A stretch of DNA of 64,000 bases. Source: Limnohabitans sp. (lineage in GTDB: Bacteria > Pseudomonadota > Gammaproteobacteria > Burkholderiales > Burkholderiaceae_C). Shown here piece after piece: positions 45,363 to 56,714 of this stretch (positions within the stretch are counted from its first letter, which is position 1; each line of letters opens with the position of its first letter). The notes below the pieces were generated by a model. The model was not told the origin of the DNA and made no database searches. It saw nothing but the letters and a program-made list of their open reading frames with translations. Made by a program: the position numbers and the translations under genes. Location of the stretch: NCBI RefSeq assembly GCF_023910625.1, contig NZ_JAAVVW010000003.1, positions 620,001 to 684,000 of the forward strand, read 5' to 3'.

Positions 45363-45368
45363 TACAAT
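45363..45368 (+). promoter_or_regulatory. -10 box of tRNA-Ser
   Basis: TACAAT lies 10 nt before the mature tRNA 5' end, the usual place for a tRNA promoter -10. A matching -35 is not obvious in the 17-18 bp upstream. Confidence 0.55.
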
Positions 45369-45378
45369 GCGTGGCTTC

Positions 45379-45469
45379 GGAGCGGTGGATGAGTGGTTTA
45401 AGTCGCACGCCTGGAAAGCGTGTGTGGGTTAATAGCCCACCGCGGGTTCGAATCCCGCCTGCTCCGCCA
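45379..45469 (+). tRNA. tRNA-Ser (anticodon GGA)
   Basis: The 91-nt sequence folds as a class II tRNA with an encoded CCA. The acceptor is GGAGCGG paired with CTGCTCC (one G-T) plus the G discriminator, the D-arm is GATGAGTGG-type, the anticodon loop CTGGAAA holds GGA, the long variable arm is GTGGG...CCCAC, and the T-arm is GCGGGTTCGAATCCCGC. It reads the serine codons UCC and UCU. A strong terminator follows. Confidence 0.97.
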
Positions 45470-45472
45470 AAC

Positions 45473-45504
45473 AAAAAAAGCCTGCACACCTGCAGGCTTT
45501 TTTT
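45473..45504. terminator. bidirectional terminator after tRNA-Ser
   Basis: CCTGCA and TGCAGG pair around a CACC loop, extended by AAAAAAAG on the left and CTTTTTTT on the right. It serves tRNA-Ser on the plus strand and could also stop the convergent binding-protein gene. A second hairpin (GGACATG / CATGTCC, 45533-45556) follows without a T-tract. Confidence 0.93.
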
Positions 45505-45571
45505 CGTCTGTCATTTCGTGCCCGGTATCACGGGACATGAAACCGCCCCCATGTCCGGGAGCGATGGACCA

Positions 45572-46738
45572 TCAACGTACCACAGCGATTTGTGAACGCT
45601 CGCCTCCTTTGTAGGTGTACAAGGTCAAAGCACCATTTTTGATGTCGCCTTTTTCGTCGAACGCGATGTCACCCGTCACGCCCTTGTAGGTGATGCTCTT
45701 GAGTGCTGGCAAGTACTTGGCAGGGTCGGCAGAGCCTGCATTGACCATTGCAGTGGCCATGACCTTGACCGCGTCATAGACATAAGGCGCGTAGACCTGG
45801 ACATCGGCATTGAATTTGGCTTTGAAATCGGCGCGGAACTTGTCCATGCCGACCTTTTGCTCACCTTCCACACCGCCAGCTTCGGCGCACACAACGCTTT
45901 CATCACGCATCGCGTCACCCGCCAACTTGGCCAACTCCGAGGAGCAAATGCCATCTCCACCCATGAACTTGGCCTGGATGCCCAAGGACTTCATCTGACG
46001 CAACATGGGGCCGGCTACGGCGTCCATACCGCCAAAGAAAACGATGTCAGGCTTTTTGGCCTTGAGTGTGGTCAAAATCGCATTGAAATCAGAGGCCTTG
46101 TCGGTGGTGAACTCATGCCCCGCAATGGCACCACCAGCAGCAGTAACGGCCTTCTTGAACTCTTCGGCTACACCCTGACCGTAAGCTGTACGGTCATCAA
46201 TCACCGCAATGCTTTTCCCTTTGAGGGTTTCGACAGCGTACTTGCCCAAAGTACCCCCGAGGTGCACATCGTCAGCCACCACGCGGAAAGCACCGGCATA
46301 ACCTTGGCGGGTGTACTTGGGATTGGTCGCCGATGGCGAAATTTGGGGGATGCCCGCGGTGTTGTAAATCTGTGAAGCGGGAATGGTGGTACCTGAGTTG
46401 AGGTGACCGATGACACCGTTGACCTTGGCATCAACCAGTTTTTGTGCAGCGGCAGTGCCCTGCTTCGGATCTGCTGCGTCGTCTTCGGCCAGCAACTCGA
46501 ATTTGAGGGTTTTGTCACCGATCTTCAGGCCCGCAGCATTGAGCTCTTCAATGGCCATGCGGGCGCCATTCTCATTGTCTTTGCCCAAGTGGGCAATCGC
46601 ACCACTGACCGGCCCCACATGGCCAATCTTCACAACAAGCTCGCTAGAAACCACTTCCTTCTTGCCGCATGCAGCCAAAACAACTGCAGCAACCGCAACA
46701 GACACCAAAGTCAAAGAACGTGCACCAGAAAAAGTCAT
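45572..46738 (-). CDS. LivK-like substrate-binding lipoprotein (orphan)
   Basis: A 388-residue type I periplasmic binding protein that starts with a lipoprotein signal peptide: MTFSGARSLTLVSVAVAAVV then LAAC, so Cys24 would be lipidated. The mature part (VVKIGHVGPVSGAIAHLGKD) matches branched-chain amino-acid binding proteins, with GVIGHLNSG and AVIDDRTAYGQGVAEEFK as further landmarks. The ATG at 46738 has CGGAG 6 nt before it. No permease or ATPase gene is nearby, so it either shares another transporter or is a solitary sensor. It is convergent with tRNA-Ser. Confidence 0.92.
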   Translation of the reverse strand: MTFSGARSLTLVSVAVAAVVLAACGKKEVVSSELVVKIGHVGPVSGAIAHLGKDNENGARMAIEELNAAGLKIGDKTLKFELLAEDDAADPKQGTAAAQKLVDAKVNGVIGHLNSGTTIPASQIYNTAGIPQISPSATNPKYTRQGYAGAFRVVADDVHLGGTLGKYAVETLKGKSIAVIDDRTAYGQGVAEEFKKAVTAAGGAIAGHEFTTDKASDFNAILTTLKAKKPDIVFFGGMDAVAGPMLRQMKSLGIQAKFMGGDGICSSELAKLAGDAMRDESVVCAEAGGVEGEQKVGMDKFRADFKAKFNADVQVYAPYVYDAVKVMATAMVNAGSADPAKYLPALKSITYKGVTGDIAFDEKGDIKNGALTLYTYKGGERSQIAVVR

Positions 46739-46824
46739 AGAAACTCCGAAAAAAGATTGCTTCAATTAAGCAAGCCTTAACGATACTTCAAAATCCAGCA
46801 CTTTTGGCCTAGGGTAAACCAAAA

Positions 46825-47109
46825 TCAGAGAAATTCAGGGGGAAATTGGTTTTTTGAAGACTGATTGACCTTGTGTTGCCAAGCTGTTTCAAGTGTTCGG
46901 TGCACAAGCGCAGCCGCCAAGCGGTCAAACTCAGGTCGCAACTGTTGCAACAATTCAACGGACAATGCCAAAAAGGCTTGTTTTTCTGCTGCGCGGGCAT
47001 CGAGTGCGCAAGCAACAGAAGGTGGCACATCCTCGATCGCATCGCTCAAGGTGGGCATCGCGTCTGGCAAAGGACTGTGGTCGGAAGAAGGCTTGGAGAT
47101 GGTGTTCAT
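46825..47109 (-). CDS. small hypothetical protein coupled to holC
   Basis: A 94-residue protein (MNTISKPSSDHSPLPDAMPT...) that I do not recognise. The first 35 residues are Pro/Ser-rich and likely unstructured; the middle (ACALDARAAEKQAFLALSVELLQQLRPEFDRL, taken in parts) is probably helical and could be a coiled segment. Its start overlaps the holC stop (ATGA), and its codon pattern resembles the neighbours, which favours a real gene. It could serve as a small partner protein, but there is no evidence for a function. The 86-bp gap downstream shows no terminator. Confidence 0.55.
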   Translation of the reverse strand: MNTISKPSSDHSPLPDAMPTLSDAIEDVPPSVACALDARAAEKQAFLALSVELLQQLRPEFDRLAAALVHRTLETAWQHKVNQSSKNQFPPEFL

Positions 47110-47540
47110 GGCTCGGAAGTCCTGGACATATCGTGTTGCTCTGGTTCATACCCCAGACTTTTGTAATGCCTCCACCGCAGACGGGCTTGCGCTTTTCCGT
47201 GGTCATCACTAGAGACAATTTCAATGAAACGCTTGAATCGGTCAAACCCTTGCGGAACCTGATCGCCCAAATTCACCAACACATCTTCCACACCCCAAAC
47301 TTGGGGATGAGCACCCAAGCAGATGGGCGATGCGCTTTGTACCTGTAGAGGCGATTCCGACGTGCAATGGGCCAAAAAAGAAACATCATGAAAGCGCCAC
47401 AACTCGAAATCCAGTTGTTGCAAAGTGACTGGCGCACCCACCACAGCCACACGCAATGCCTGGGCCCGAACTTTGCGCAACAGACGACAGGTGTGCAGCA
47501 ACCGCTCGGCAATATTGAAGTGAAATTCGATCCGGGTCAT
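47106..47540 (-). CDS. holC: DNA polymerase III chi subunit
   Basis: The 144-residue protein has the chi fold: TRIEFHFNIAERLLHTCRLLRK, VAVVGAPVTLQQLDFELWRF, and GFDRFKRFIEIVSSDDHGKAQAR, a run typical of HolC. Chi joins psi in the clamp-loader complex and binds SSB at replication forks. The frame is open upstream into pepA, but the ATG at 47540 gives the family start. It lies 14 nt after pepA stops, the same pepA-holC order known in E. coli and most Gammaproteobacteria and Betaproteobacteria. Confidence 0.9.
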   Translation of the reverse strand: MTRIEFHFNIAERLLHTCRLLRKVRAQALRVAVVGAPVTLQQLDFELWRFHDVSFLAHCTSESPLQVQSASPICLGAHPQVWGVEDVLVNLGDQVPQGFDRFKRFIEIVSSDDHGKAQARLRWRHYKSLGYEPEQHDMSRTSEP

Positions 47541-47554
47541 CAAGGCAAAATGGC

Positions 47555-49126
47555 TCAGGCAGGTCGGCCCTTGCGTGCTGCAGTAGGCATGGCCTTGACC
47601 AAGCTTTTGCGAACACGCTTCGCGGTTTTGTTTGTTTTGGTGATTTTTTCTTGACCCGCGCCCGACACCTCGGTTCGGGATGCCAAAGTTATCAAGTATT
47701 GCAACAACAGCCCCACAGGGCGGCCAGTGGCGCCTTTGGCTGCGCCACTGCGCCAAGCCGTGCCAGCAATGTCCAAATGAGCCCAGGCGAAGCTCTTTGA
47801 GAATCGCTGCAGGAACTTGGCCGCTGTGACCGCGCCAGCTGCACGACCTGCGACGTTGGCCACGTCGGCGAAACGAGACTTCAGGCCCTCGGCATAGTCG
47901 TCATCCAGGGGCATGCGCCAGCAAGGATCCCCCGAGAAATCACCGGCCTGCTCAAGGGCACGGGCCAATGCGTCATGGCTAGAAAACAAGCCACTGCGAA
48001 CAGATCCCAAGGCGATGACACAAGCGCCGGTGAGGGTGGCGATGTCAATCACCGCCTGAGGCTTGAAGCGTTCGGCATAAGTGAGCGCATCGCACAGCAC
48101 CAGACGGCCTTCGGCATCGGTGTTCAAGATTTCAATGGTCTGGCCACTCATGCTGGTCACGACATCCCCGGGCTTGACTGCCAAACCATCGGGCATGTTT
48201 TCAGTTGCAGGTATCAAGCCCACCACATTGATTTTGGGCTTTAAGTAGCCCAAGGCCTTGAACACACCCAACACACTGGCAGCGCCCCCCATGTCGTACT
48301 TCATTTCGTCCATTTCGGGTGCTGGCTTGATGGAAATCCCCCCCGTGTCAAATGTGATGCCTTTGCCCACCAGGACCACAGGGGCTTGAGAAGCCGATGC
48401 GCCGCTATAACGCATGACAATGAAACGCAAGGGTTCGGCCGCGCCCTGAGCCACGGCCATGAAGGCACCCATGCCCAACTTGGCCACTTCTTTGGGGCCC
48501 AGCACCTCGCACTTGAATGCACGGCCAGTAGCAACGTCCTGGGCAGCGCGGGCCAAATGGGAAGGCGTGGCATGGTTGGCCGGACGATTGGCCCACTCCT
48601 TGGCCAACTCCACACCTGCTACCAGGGCTTGTGCATGCCGCACAGCCGACTCGAGGGCTGCAGTGACATTGGCCGAACTGAACCTTACCTGTTTGAGAGC
48701 GCGCGTTTTGGGCTGGCTCAAGGTGGTGGTGTAGCAGTAACTGGCCTCTGCCAAACCGGAAAAGGCCGATTGAAGACCTTGGGGCGTGGCATTGCCCACC
48801 ACATGCAAGCCTAAATGTTTGATCTTGGCCAACTTCAACGCCCCCCAGGCCAATTGAACAGCAGCACGAATTTGAGGGGGCTGGTTGTCAGCGGTGCAAA
48901 CCACCACCAGGTGGCGCGGCAAAATGCCTGGTTGGCAATACAGCGAAATGACCGCTCCTGCCTTGAGCTCAAAGTCGCCCTGCTCAATGGCTTTGGCCAC
49001 CCATCGGGTCACAGGGTCATGGGCCAAGGCGTGAGGGGTCACTTGGCTCGGCCATAAAACGATCAAAGCGTCCAATTGGCCCTGTATGGCTTCAGACAGA
49101 GAAAGTTTTTGGATTTGGAAGTTCAT
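47555..49126 (-). CDS. pepA: leucyl aminopeptidase (M17 family)
   Basis: A 523-residue M17 aminopeptidase. VLVGKGITFDTGGISIKPAP carries the first metal Lys/Asp, MKYDMGGAASVLG the next, and NTDAEGRLVLCDALTYA is the M17 signature with the second metal site. The enzyme removes N-terminal residues from peptides and in E. coli also acts as a DNA-binding factor. A tail of about 40 residues after the catalytic domain (TKTNKTAKRVRKSLVKAMPT) is strongly basic and not part of the standard fold. It is divergent from lptF with only 24 bp between the ATGs. Confidence 0.96.
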   Translation of the reverse strand: MNFQIQKLSLSEAIQGQLDALIVLWPSQVTPHALAHDPVTRWVAKAIEQGDFELKAGAVISLYCQPGILPRHLVVVCTADNQPPQIRAAVQLAWGALKLAKIKHLGLHVVGNATPQGLQSAFSGLAEASYCYTTTLSQPKTRALKQVRFSSANVTAALESAVRHAQALVAGVELAKEWANRPANHATPSHLARAAQDVATGRAFKCEVLGPKEVAKLGMGAFMAVAQGAAEPLRFIVMRYSGASASQAPVVLVGKGITFDTGGISIKPAPEMDEMKYDMGGAASVLGVFKALGYLKPKINVVGLIPATENMPDGLAVKPGDVVTSMSGQTIEILNTDAEGRLVLCDALTYAERFKPQAVIDIATLTGACVIALGSVRSGLFSSHDALARALEQAGDFSGDPCWRMPLDDDYAEGLKSRFADVANVAGRAAGAVTAAKFLQRFSKSFAWAHLDIAGTAWRSGAAKGATGRPVGLLLQYLITLASRTEVSGAGQEKITKTNKTAKRVRKSLVKAMPTAARKGRPA

Positions 49127-49150
49127 AATTCGGGTTTTCCTGTTTTGCCA

Positions 49151-50260
49151 ATGTTATTCCATTCCGCTTTACGCAAAGACCTGGCCCGCAACTTTGGTGC
49201 GACGCTGCTGATTTTGGTGACCATCGTCATGACGATCATCCTGATTCGCACTTTGGGCCAAGCCAGCAGAGGCAGCGTCAACCCCTCCGAGGTGATGCTG
49301 GTGATGGGCTTGAGCGTGCTGGGACAGATGACCACCATCATTACTTTGAGCTTGTTCATCGCTTGCGTCGCCACCTTGTCACGAATGTATGGAGAAAGTG
49401 AAATGGTCATCTGGTTCTCCAGTGGCCAAGGTTTGGCTCAATTCGTTCGACCACTTTTCCGCTTTTCCTGGCCGATTTTCTTGGTGATTGCCTTGCTGGC
49501 CTTGTTGGTATGGCCCTGGAGTCACCAACAAATTCAGGATTTGCGCCAGCGTTTTGAAAAAAGAAACGATGTAGAACGGATCGCACCGGGACAGTTTCAG
49601 GAGTCGGCTGGTGGTAACCGGGTGTTTTTCATCGACAAAGACAGCCCAGGTCAAAACTGGGGGAATAATGTCTTCGTTTCGAGCCGGGATGGTCGCCTTG
49701 AAAGTGTCACTACCGCATCGCAGGGCCGTATTGAATTCGTAGGACAGGACCGTTTTTTATTTCTTGAGAACGGCCAACAATGGTTAACCAACCTGGACAC
49801 TGGGGTGACCCGCCTAACCCAATTTGAGCGTTACCAGTTGTTGATCGATGCCGACACGGCCCCACTCAGTGACGTGCGCAGCAGCCGCCAAAGCACCACC
49901 TTGCAACTGATTCAACAACCCACCTTGAGCAACCAGGCTGAATTGTGTTGGCGCATTGGCTTGGTGCTCACCGCCATGAACATGGTTTTGCTGGCTTTGG
50001 TGCTTTCGGCTGTGAACCCCCGCGTGGGTCGCAGTTATCACCTGGGATTGGCTTTGTTTGTGTTTGTGGCTTATTACAACCTGCTGACTGTTGGACAAAG
50101 TTGGATCAGTGCCGGGCGGGTCAGTGCGCTGTCCTTTGTCATGGCCTTGCATGGGGGCATTTTGGCCTTGTCTCTGTTATGGCTGGGCTGGCGTCACATG
50201 AATTGGAATTGGCGCAACCTGTGGACCGGGACACCGCGCCCCCAAGGAGCGCCATCATGA
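49151..50260 (+). CDS. lptF: LPS export permease LptF
   Basis: A 369-residue inner-membrane protein with three N-terminal and three C-terminal membrane segments around a periplasmic beta-jellyroll domain (about 100-275). It starts MLFHSALRKDLARNFGATLL and keeps MYGESEMVIWFSSG, the family loop that contacts LptB. With LptG and LptB2 it extracts lipopolysaccharide from the inner membrane. The start at 49151 is chosen by family alignment; no clear Shine-Dalgarno is present. Its stop overlaps the lptG start (ATGA). Its promoter must overlap pepA. Confidence 0.95.
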   Translation: MLFHSALRKDLARNFGATLLILVTIVMTIILIRTLGQASRGSVNPSEVMLVMGLSVLGQMTTIITLSLFIACVATLSRMYGESEMVIWFSSGQGLAQFVRPLFRFSWPIFLVIALLALLVWPWSHQQIQDLRQRFEKRNDVERIAPGQFQESAGGNRVFFIDKDSPGQNWGNNVFVSSRDGRLESVTTASQGRIEFVGQDRFLFLENGQQWLTNLDTGVTRLTQFERYQLLIDADTAPLSDVRSSRQSTTLQLIQQPTLSNQAELCWRIGLVLTAMNMVLLALVLSAVNPRVGRSYHLGLALFVFVAYYNLLTVGQSWISAGRVSALSFVMALHGGILALSLLWLGWRHMNWNWRNLWTGTPRPQGAPS

Positions 50261-51363
50261 AAACCGTGCGCAGAATTTTGTATGGAGAAATCATCCGCGC
50301 CGTGGCATTTGTGGCTGTGGGCTTTTTGGCACTTTTTTTATTTTTTGACCTGGTCGACGAGCTTCAGGCCCTCTCGCGTTTAGCAGGCCAAGGCTACCAA
50401 TTGCAGCACGCAGTGCTGTTCATTGGACTGAAAACACCCTCACACCTTTACGAGTTGTTGCCCATATCGGTCTTGATTGGCAGCATTTTTGTGATGGCGC
50501 GTTTGGCGCAAAGCTCGGAGTTCACCATTTTGCGCACGGGGGGGTTGGAGCCATGGATGGCCCTGAGTTCACTCTTCAAATTGGGGCTGGTTTTTGTTTT
50601 CATGACCTTCTTCCTCGGGGATTACGCCAGCCCTTGGGCCGATCGCCAAGCGCAGCACATCAAGGCCCCTTTTCAGGGCCAGTTGACTGTGGGTCAAACC
50701 GGTGCCTGGTTGCGTGAAAAAAATGGCGACGTCCTATATGCAGTGAATTTGCGCCGTTTTGACGGCATTGATCAGATGCTGGACGTTCGCATCCATGCAT
50801 TCAACCAGCGCGGCCAATTGTTGGCCATTACCAGCGCAGGGCAGGCACAAATTCAGCCTGGGCAATGGCAGCTCAGTCAGGTCGACCACAAATCCATCCT
50901 GGACGCCACGCCCAGTGACTCGCCCCGGCTCAGTGCCATCAGGCTGGACAGCCAAACATGGCCCACCGGGATCAGCGCGGACATGGTGGCTGCCGCCTTG
51001 TTGAGCCCGGAGCGGATGAGCACGTGGGAGTTGTTTGGCTACATGCGCCATCTCACGGTCAACCAACAAAATGCCCAACGGTATGAGATTGAATTCTGGC
51101 GCAAAGTTTTCTACCCCTTGAGCTGCCTGGTGATGCTGGTGCTGGCGCTGCCTTTTGCCTACCTGCATTTCCGATCTGGACAAATTGCAGGTCACGTCTT
51201 TGGCGGTGTTTTGGCAGGCATCAGCTTTGCCCTGCTGAACAACGTTTTCAGCTTCATTGGTAACTTGCAAAACTGGCAACCGCTGCTCACGTCGGCGGCA
51301 CCAGCACTCTTGTACAGCGCCATCTCTCTGGCCGCTTTCTGGTGGATGGTGCTGCGCCGATGA
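50257..51363 (+). CDS. lptG: LPS export permease LptG
   Basis: A 368-residue partner of LptF with the same topology: MKTVRRILYGEIIRAVAFVAVGFLALFLFF opens it, LYELLPISVLIGSIFVMARLA and SSEFTILRTGG follow, and the last third has three membrane segments (FYPLSCLVMLVLALPFAYLH). It forms the transmembrane LPS path with LptF. The frame is open upstream inside lptF, but the ATG at 50257 has AAGGAG 8 nt before it. Its stop overlaps the start of the next gene, cbiX-like, by 4 nt (ATGA). Confidence 0.95.
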   Translation: MKTVRRILYGEIIRAVAFVAVGFLALFLFFDLVDELQALSRLAGQGYQLQHAVLFIGLKTPSHLYELLPISVLIGSIFVMARLAQSSEFTILRTGGLEPWMALSSLFKLGLVFVFMTFFLGDYASPWADRQAQHIKAPFQGQLTVGQTGAWLREKNGDVLYAVNLRRFDGIDQMLDVRIHAFNQRGQLLAITSAGQAQIQPGQWQLSQVDHKSILDATPSDSPRLSAIRLDSQTWPTGISADMVAAALLSPERMSTWELFGYMRHLTVNQQNAQRYEIEFWRKVFYPLSCLVMLVLALPFAYLHFRSGQIAGHVFGGVLAGISFALLNNVFSFIGNLQNWQPLLTSAAPALLYSAISLAAFWWMVLRR

Positions 51364-51761
51364 CTTCCTGCCTCCATGTAAACACCGGTGTTGTGTTGTT
51401 TGCCCACGGCTCACGGGACCCGCTTTGGCGGCTGCCGATCGACGCCGTGGCCCAACGCATGGCTCAGCAGTGGCCCCAGATCCCTGTGGCGGTCGCTTTT
51501 TTGGAGTTGACTCAACCGGACTTGCCCACCGCAGTCGAAGAAATGATGAAGCAGGGTTTGTCTCATCTGCGCATCGTGCCGATGTTTTTGGGCGTTGGTC
51601 GACATGCCCGCGAAGACCTGCCCGAGATGGTCAAGCACTTGACCCTGGCCCATCCCCAAGTGGCTTTCGAGTTGCTCCCCGCCATTGGTGAGCACCCTGC
51701 AATGACCGATCTCCTGGCCCGCATTGCTGCGGGCCAGGCGGCTCAATACATAGATGATTAA
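51360..51761 (+). CDS. sirohydrochlorin chelatase, CbiX/SirB-like
   Basis: A short single-domain chelatase of 133 residues. VVLFAHGSRDPLWRLP carries the first metal His, and MFLGVGRHAREDLPEMVK the second His, as in CbiX-short. It should insert Co2+ or Fe2+ into sirohydrochlorin. The gene is coupled to lptG by ATGA overlap and followed after 35 nt by cysB. A siroheme link to sulfite reduction would explain the cysB neighbour, but whether iron or cobalt is used cannot be told. Confidence 0.88.
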   Translation: MTSCLHVNTGVVLFAHGSRDPLWRLPIDAVAQRMAQQWPQIPVAVAFLELTQPDLPTAVEEMMKQGLSHLRIVPMFLGVGRHAREDLPEMVKHLTLAHPQVAFELLPAIGEHPAMTDLLARIAAGQAAQYIDD

Positions 51762-51796
51762 AGCATAATGCAGGCTTTTAATATAACCAATCATAT

Positions 51797-52738
51797 ATGA
51801 ATCTGCATCAATTCCGCTTTATCCAGGAAGCTGCGCGCCGAAACCTCAACCTGACTGAAACCGCCAAGGCGCTGCACACCTCGCAGCCCGGCGTATCCAA
51901 AGCGATCATTGAGCTGGAAGAGGAACTGGGGATCGAGATTTTCGCGCGACACGGCAAACGCCTCAAACGCATCACTGAACCAGGCCAACACGTGTTGCAC
52001 AGCATCGAAATGATCATGCGCGAAGTGAACAACCTGAAAAAAATCGGTGAACAATTCAGCGCACAGGACAGCGGCACCTTGTCGATTGCCACCACCCACA
52101 CTCAGGCCCGCTATGTTTTACCCTTGCCAGTGGCCAAACTGCGAGAGAAGTACCCCAAAGTCAACATCTGCCTGCACCAAGGTTCACCCGATCAGGTGGT
52201 CCAGATGCTGTTGGCCGACACGGCCGAAATCGGCATTGCCACCGAATCCCTGTCGGCCTACGAGGACCTGGTCACTTTGCCCTGCTATGAATGGCAACAT
52301 GTGCTGGTCCTTCCCCTGCATCACCCCCTCGCCGGCAAACCCCACTTGTCACTGGAGGACATTGCCAGTGAACCCTTGATCACCTACCACCCCTCCTTCA
52401 CTGGACGCAGCAGGATCGACCAAGCCTTTACCGCCAAGAAGCTCAGTCCCCGAATCGCCCTTGAAGCGATTGACTCGGATGTCATCAAAACCTATGTGCG
52501 AATGGGAATGGGGATCGGCATCGTGGCCGAAATGGCCGTCAAAGATGACCCAGTCAAAGACTTGGCGGTGCGGCCCCTGGGCACCTTGTTGGGCATGAAT
52601 CTGGCACGGGTGGCGTTCAAACGAGGGGCTTACCTGCGGCAGTTTGTTTACCATTTTGCAGAAATGCTGAGTGATCGCCTCACAGCCCCTCTGGTCGCTC
52701 GCGCCATGAATGGTCAGGTCAACGATTACGAACTTTGA
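51797..52738 (+). CDS. cysB: CysB-type LysR transcriptional regulator
   Basis: A 313-residue LysR-type regulator of the CysB branch. The winged helix-turn-helix is in LNLTETAKALHTSQPGVSKA, and the ligand-binding domain includes SIATTHTQARYVLP, which in CysB binds O-acetylserine or N-acetylserine and sulfate. Family members activate cysteine and sulfate-assimilation genes. The 35-bp leader is unusually AT-rich (TTTTAATATAACC) and has no Shine-Dalgarno; a TAATAT/TATAAC -10 lies about 10 nt before the ATG, so the mRNA leader is very short or missing. An aminotransferase gene follows after 19 nt. Confidence 0.94.
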   Translation: MNLHQFRFIQEAARRNLNLTETAKALHTSQPGVSKAIIELEEELGIEIFARHGKRLKRITEPGQHVLHSIEMIMREVNNLKKIGEQFSAQDSGTLSIATTHTQARYVLPLPVAKLREKYPKVNICLHQGSPDQVVQMLLADTAEIGIATESLSAYEDLVTLPCYEWQHVLVLPLHHPLAGKPHLSLEDIASEPLITYHPSFTGRSRIDQAFTAKKLSPRIALEAIDSDVIKTYVRMGMGIGIVAEMAVKDDPVKDLAVRPLGTLLGMNLARVAFKRGAYLRQFVYHFAEMLSDRLTAPLVARAMNGQVNDYEL

Positions 52739-52757
52739 GCCTTGCGCTTTGAACACC

Positions 52758-53927
52758 ATGAACGCACGCACCCCCGACCTCACATCCAAAGCGCCCCACA
52801 TGGGCACCACCATTTTTACGGTCATGTCGGCGCTGGCCGCCGAAAAGAAAGCGGTCAACCTGGGTCAGGGTTTTCCAGACTTTCCGTGCGCCCCCCTGCT
52901 GCTCGACCTGGTGAACGACGCCATGCGCGAGGGCCTCAACCAATACCCGCCCATGACTGGTGTGGCCCCTCTGCGCGAAGCTGTGGCCAAAAAAATCGAA
53001 ACCCTGTACGGCCGACATTACAACCCAACCAGCGAGATCACCGTGACCGCAGGGGCTACGCAGGCCATCCTCACCATCATCCTGGCCATCGTGCACCCGG
53101 GCGACGAGGTCATCGTGCTGGAGCCGTGCTATGACAGTTATGTGCCCAACATCGAATTGGCCGGTGGCTTGGTCGTGCGTGTACCCCTCAGGCCGGGCAC
53201 CTTCCGACCGGATTTCGACAAAATCCGCGCCGCCTTCACGCCCCAAACACGGGCTATCTTGATCAACTCGCCCCACAACCCCAGCGGCATGATCTGGTCC
53301 AGACAGGACATGCTCACGCTGCAAGAGATTTTGGCCCCCACCAACGTCGTGCTGATCAGCGACGAGGTCTACGAGCACATAGCCTATGCACCCAACCAAC
53401 ACTGGAGCGCAGCCCACTTCGACGGCCTGGCATCACGCGCCTTCATTGTGTCCAGTTTTGGCAAAACTTACCATGTGACCGGCTGGAAAATCGGCACCGT
53501 GGCAGCACCTGCGGCCTACACCGCAGAGTTTCGCAAAGTGCACCAATTCAACGTGTTCACTGTGAACACACCCATGCAGCACGCCTTGGCCCGCTTCATG
53601 GCCGATTCCGCGCCGTATCTGGATTTACCCGCGTTTTACCAGCGCAAACGCGACCTGTTTCGGCAAGGCCTGGCTCAAACCCATTTCAGGCTGCTGCCTA
53701 GCGAGGGCACTTATTTTCAGTGTGTGGACATATCAGGACTTCAAGTGCCCGAGAAAAACCTCAGCGAAGCCGACTTCTGCAAATGGCTCACCACCGACAT
53801 CGGGGTGGCTGCCATCCCCTTGTCCGCGTTCTACGGCGACGGCTTTGACCAAGGAGTCATCCGTTTTTGCTTTGCCAAAAAAGACGAAACGCTGCTGGTC
53901 GCTCTGGAAAAACTCAAGTGCCTGTAA
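52758..53927 (+). CDS. PLP-dependent class I/II aminotransferase (methionine/kynurenine aminotransferase type)
   Basis: The 389-residue fold-type I aminotransferase starts MNARTPDLTSKAPHMG. VNLGQGFPDFPC is the substrate-arm motif, NSPHNPSG the cofactor Asn, SDEVYEH the Asp/Tyr, and Lys236 in SSFGKTYHVTGWKIG the Schiff-base lysine. This pattern is typical of YbdL/KAT-like enzymes that transaminate methionine, glutamine or kynurenine with 2-oxo acids. Its place after cysB would fit methionine salvage, which remains an inference. It is convergent with def. Confidence 0.9.
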   Translation: MNARTPDLTSKAPHMGTTIFTVMSALAAEKKAVNLGQGFPDFPCAPLLLDLVNDAMREGLNQYPPMTGVAPLREAVAKKIETLYGRHYNPTSEITVTAGATQAILTIILAIVHPGDEVIVLEPCYDSYVPNIELAGGLVVRVPLRPGTFRPDFDKIRAAFTPQTRAILINSPHNPSGMIWSRQDMLTLQEILAPTNVVLISDEVYEHIAYAPNQHWSAAHFDGLASRAFIVSSFGKTYHVTGWKIGTVAAPAAYTAEFRKVHQFNVFTVNTPMQHALARFMADSAPYLDLPAFYQRKRDLFRQGLAQTHFRLLPSEGTYFQCVDISGLQVPEKNLSEADFCKWLTTDIGVAAIPLSAFYGDGFDQGVIRFCFAKKDETLLVALEKLKCL

Positions 53928-54026
53928 AGCCTTGCTGTGCTGCAACCCCTGCTTGCACAGTGTGGACAGCGCCTGCACCGATGTCCGACCACAGGTCTGC
54001 TGCCACCGCATATGGCCTTGGCTTGT

Positions 54027-56710
<2,684 letters not shown>

Positions 56711-56714
56711 TCAC

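Noticed and set aside
45533..45556. Second hairpin after tRNA-Ser as a terminator of the binding-protein gene
   Set aside because: The stem GGACATG/CATGTCC has no T-tract on either strand; the stronger hairpin at 45473-45504 is the better candidate.
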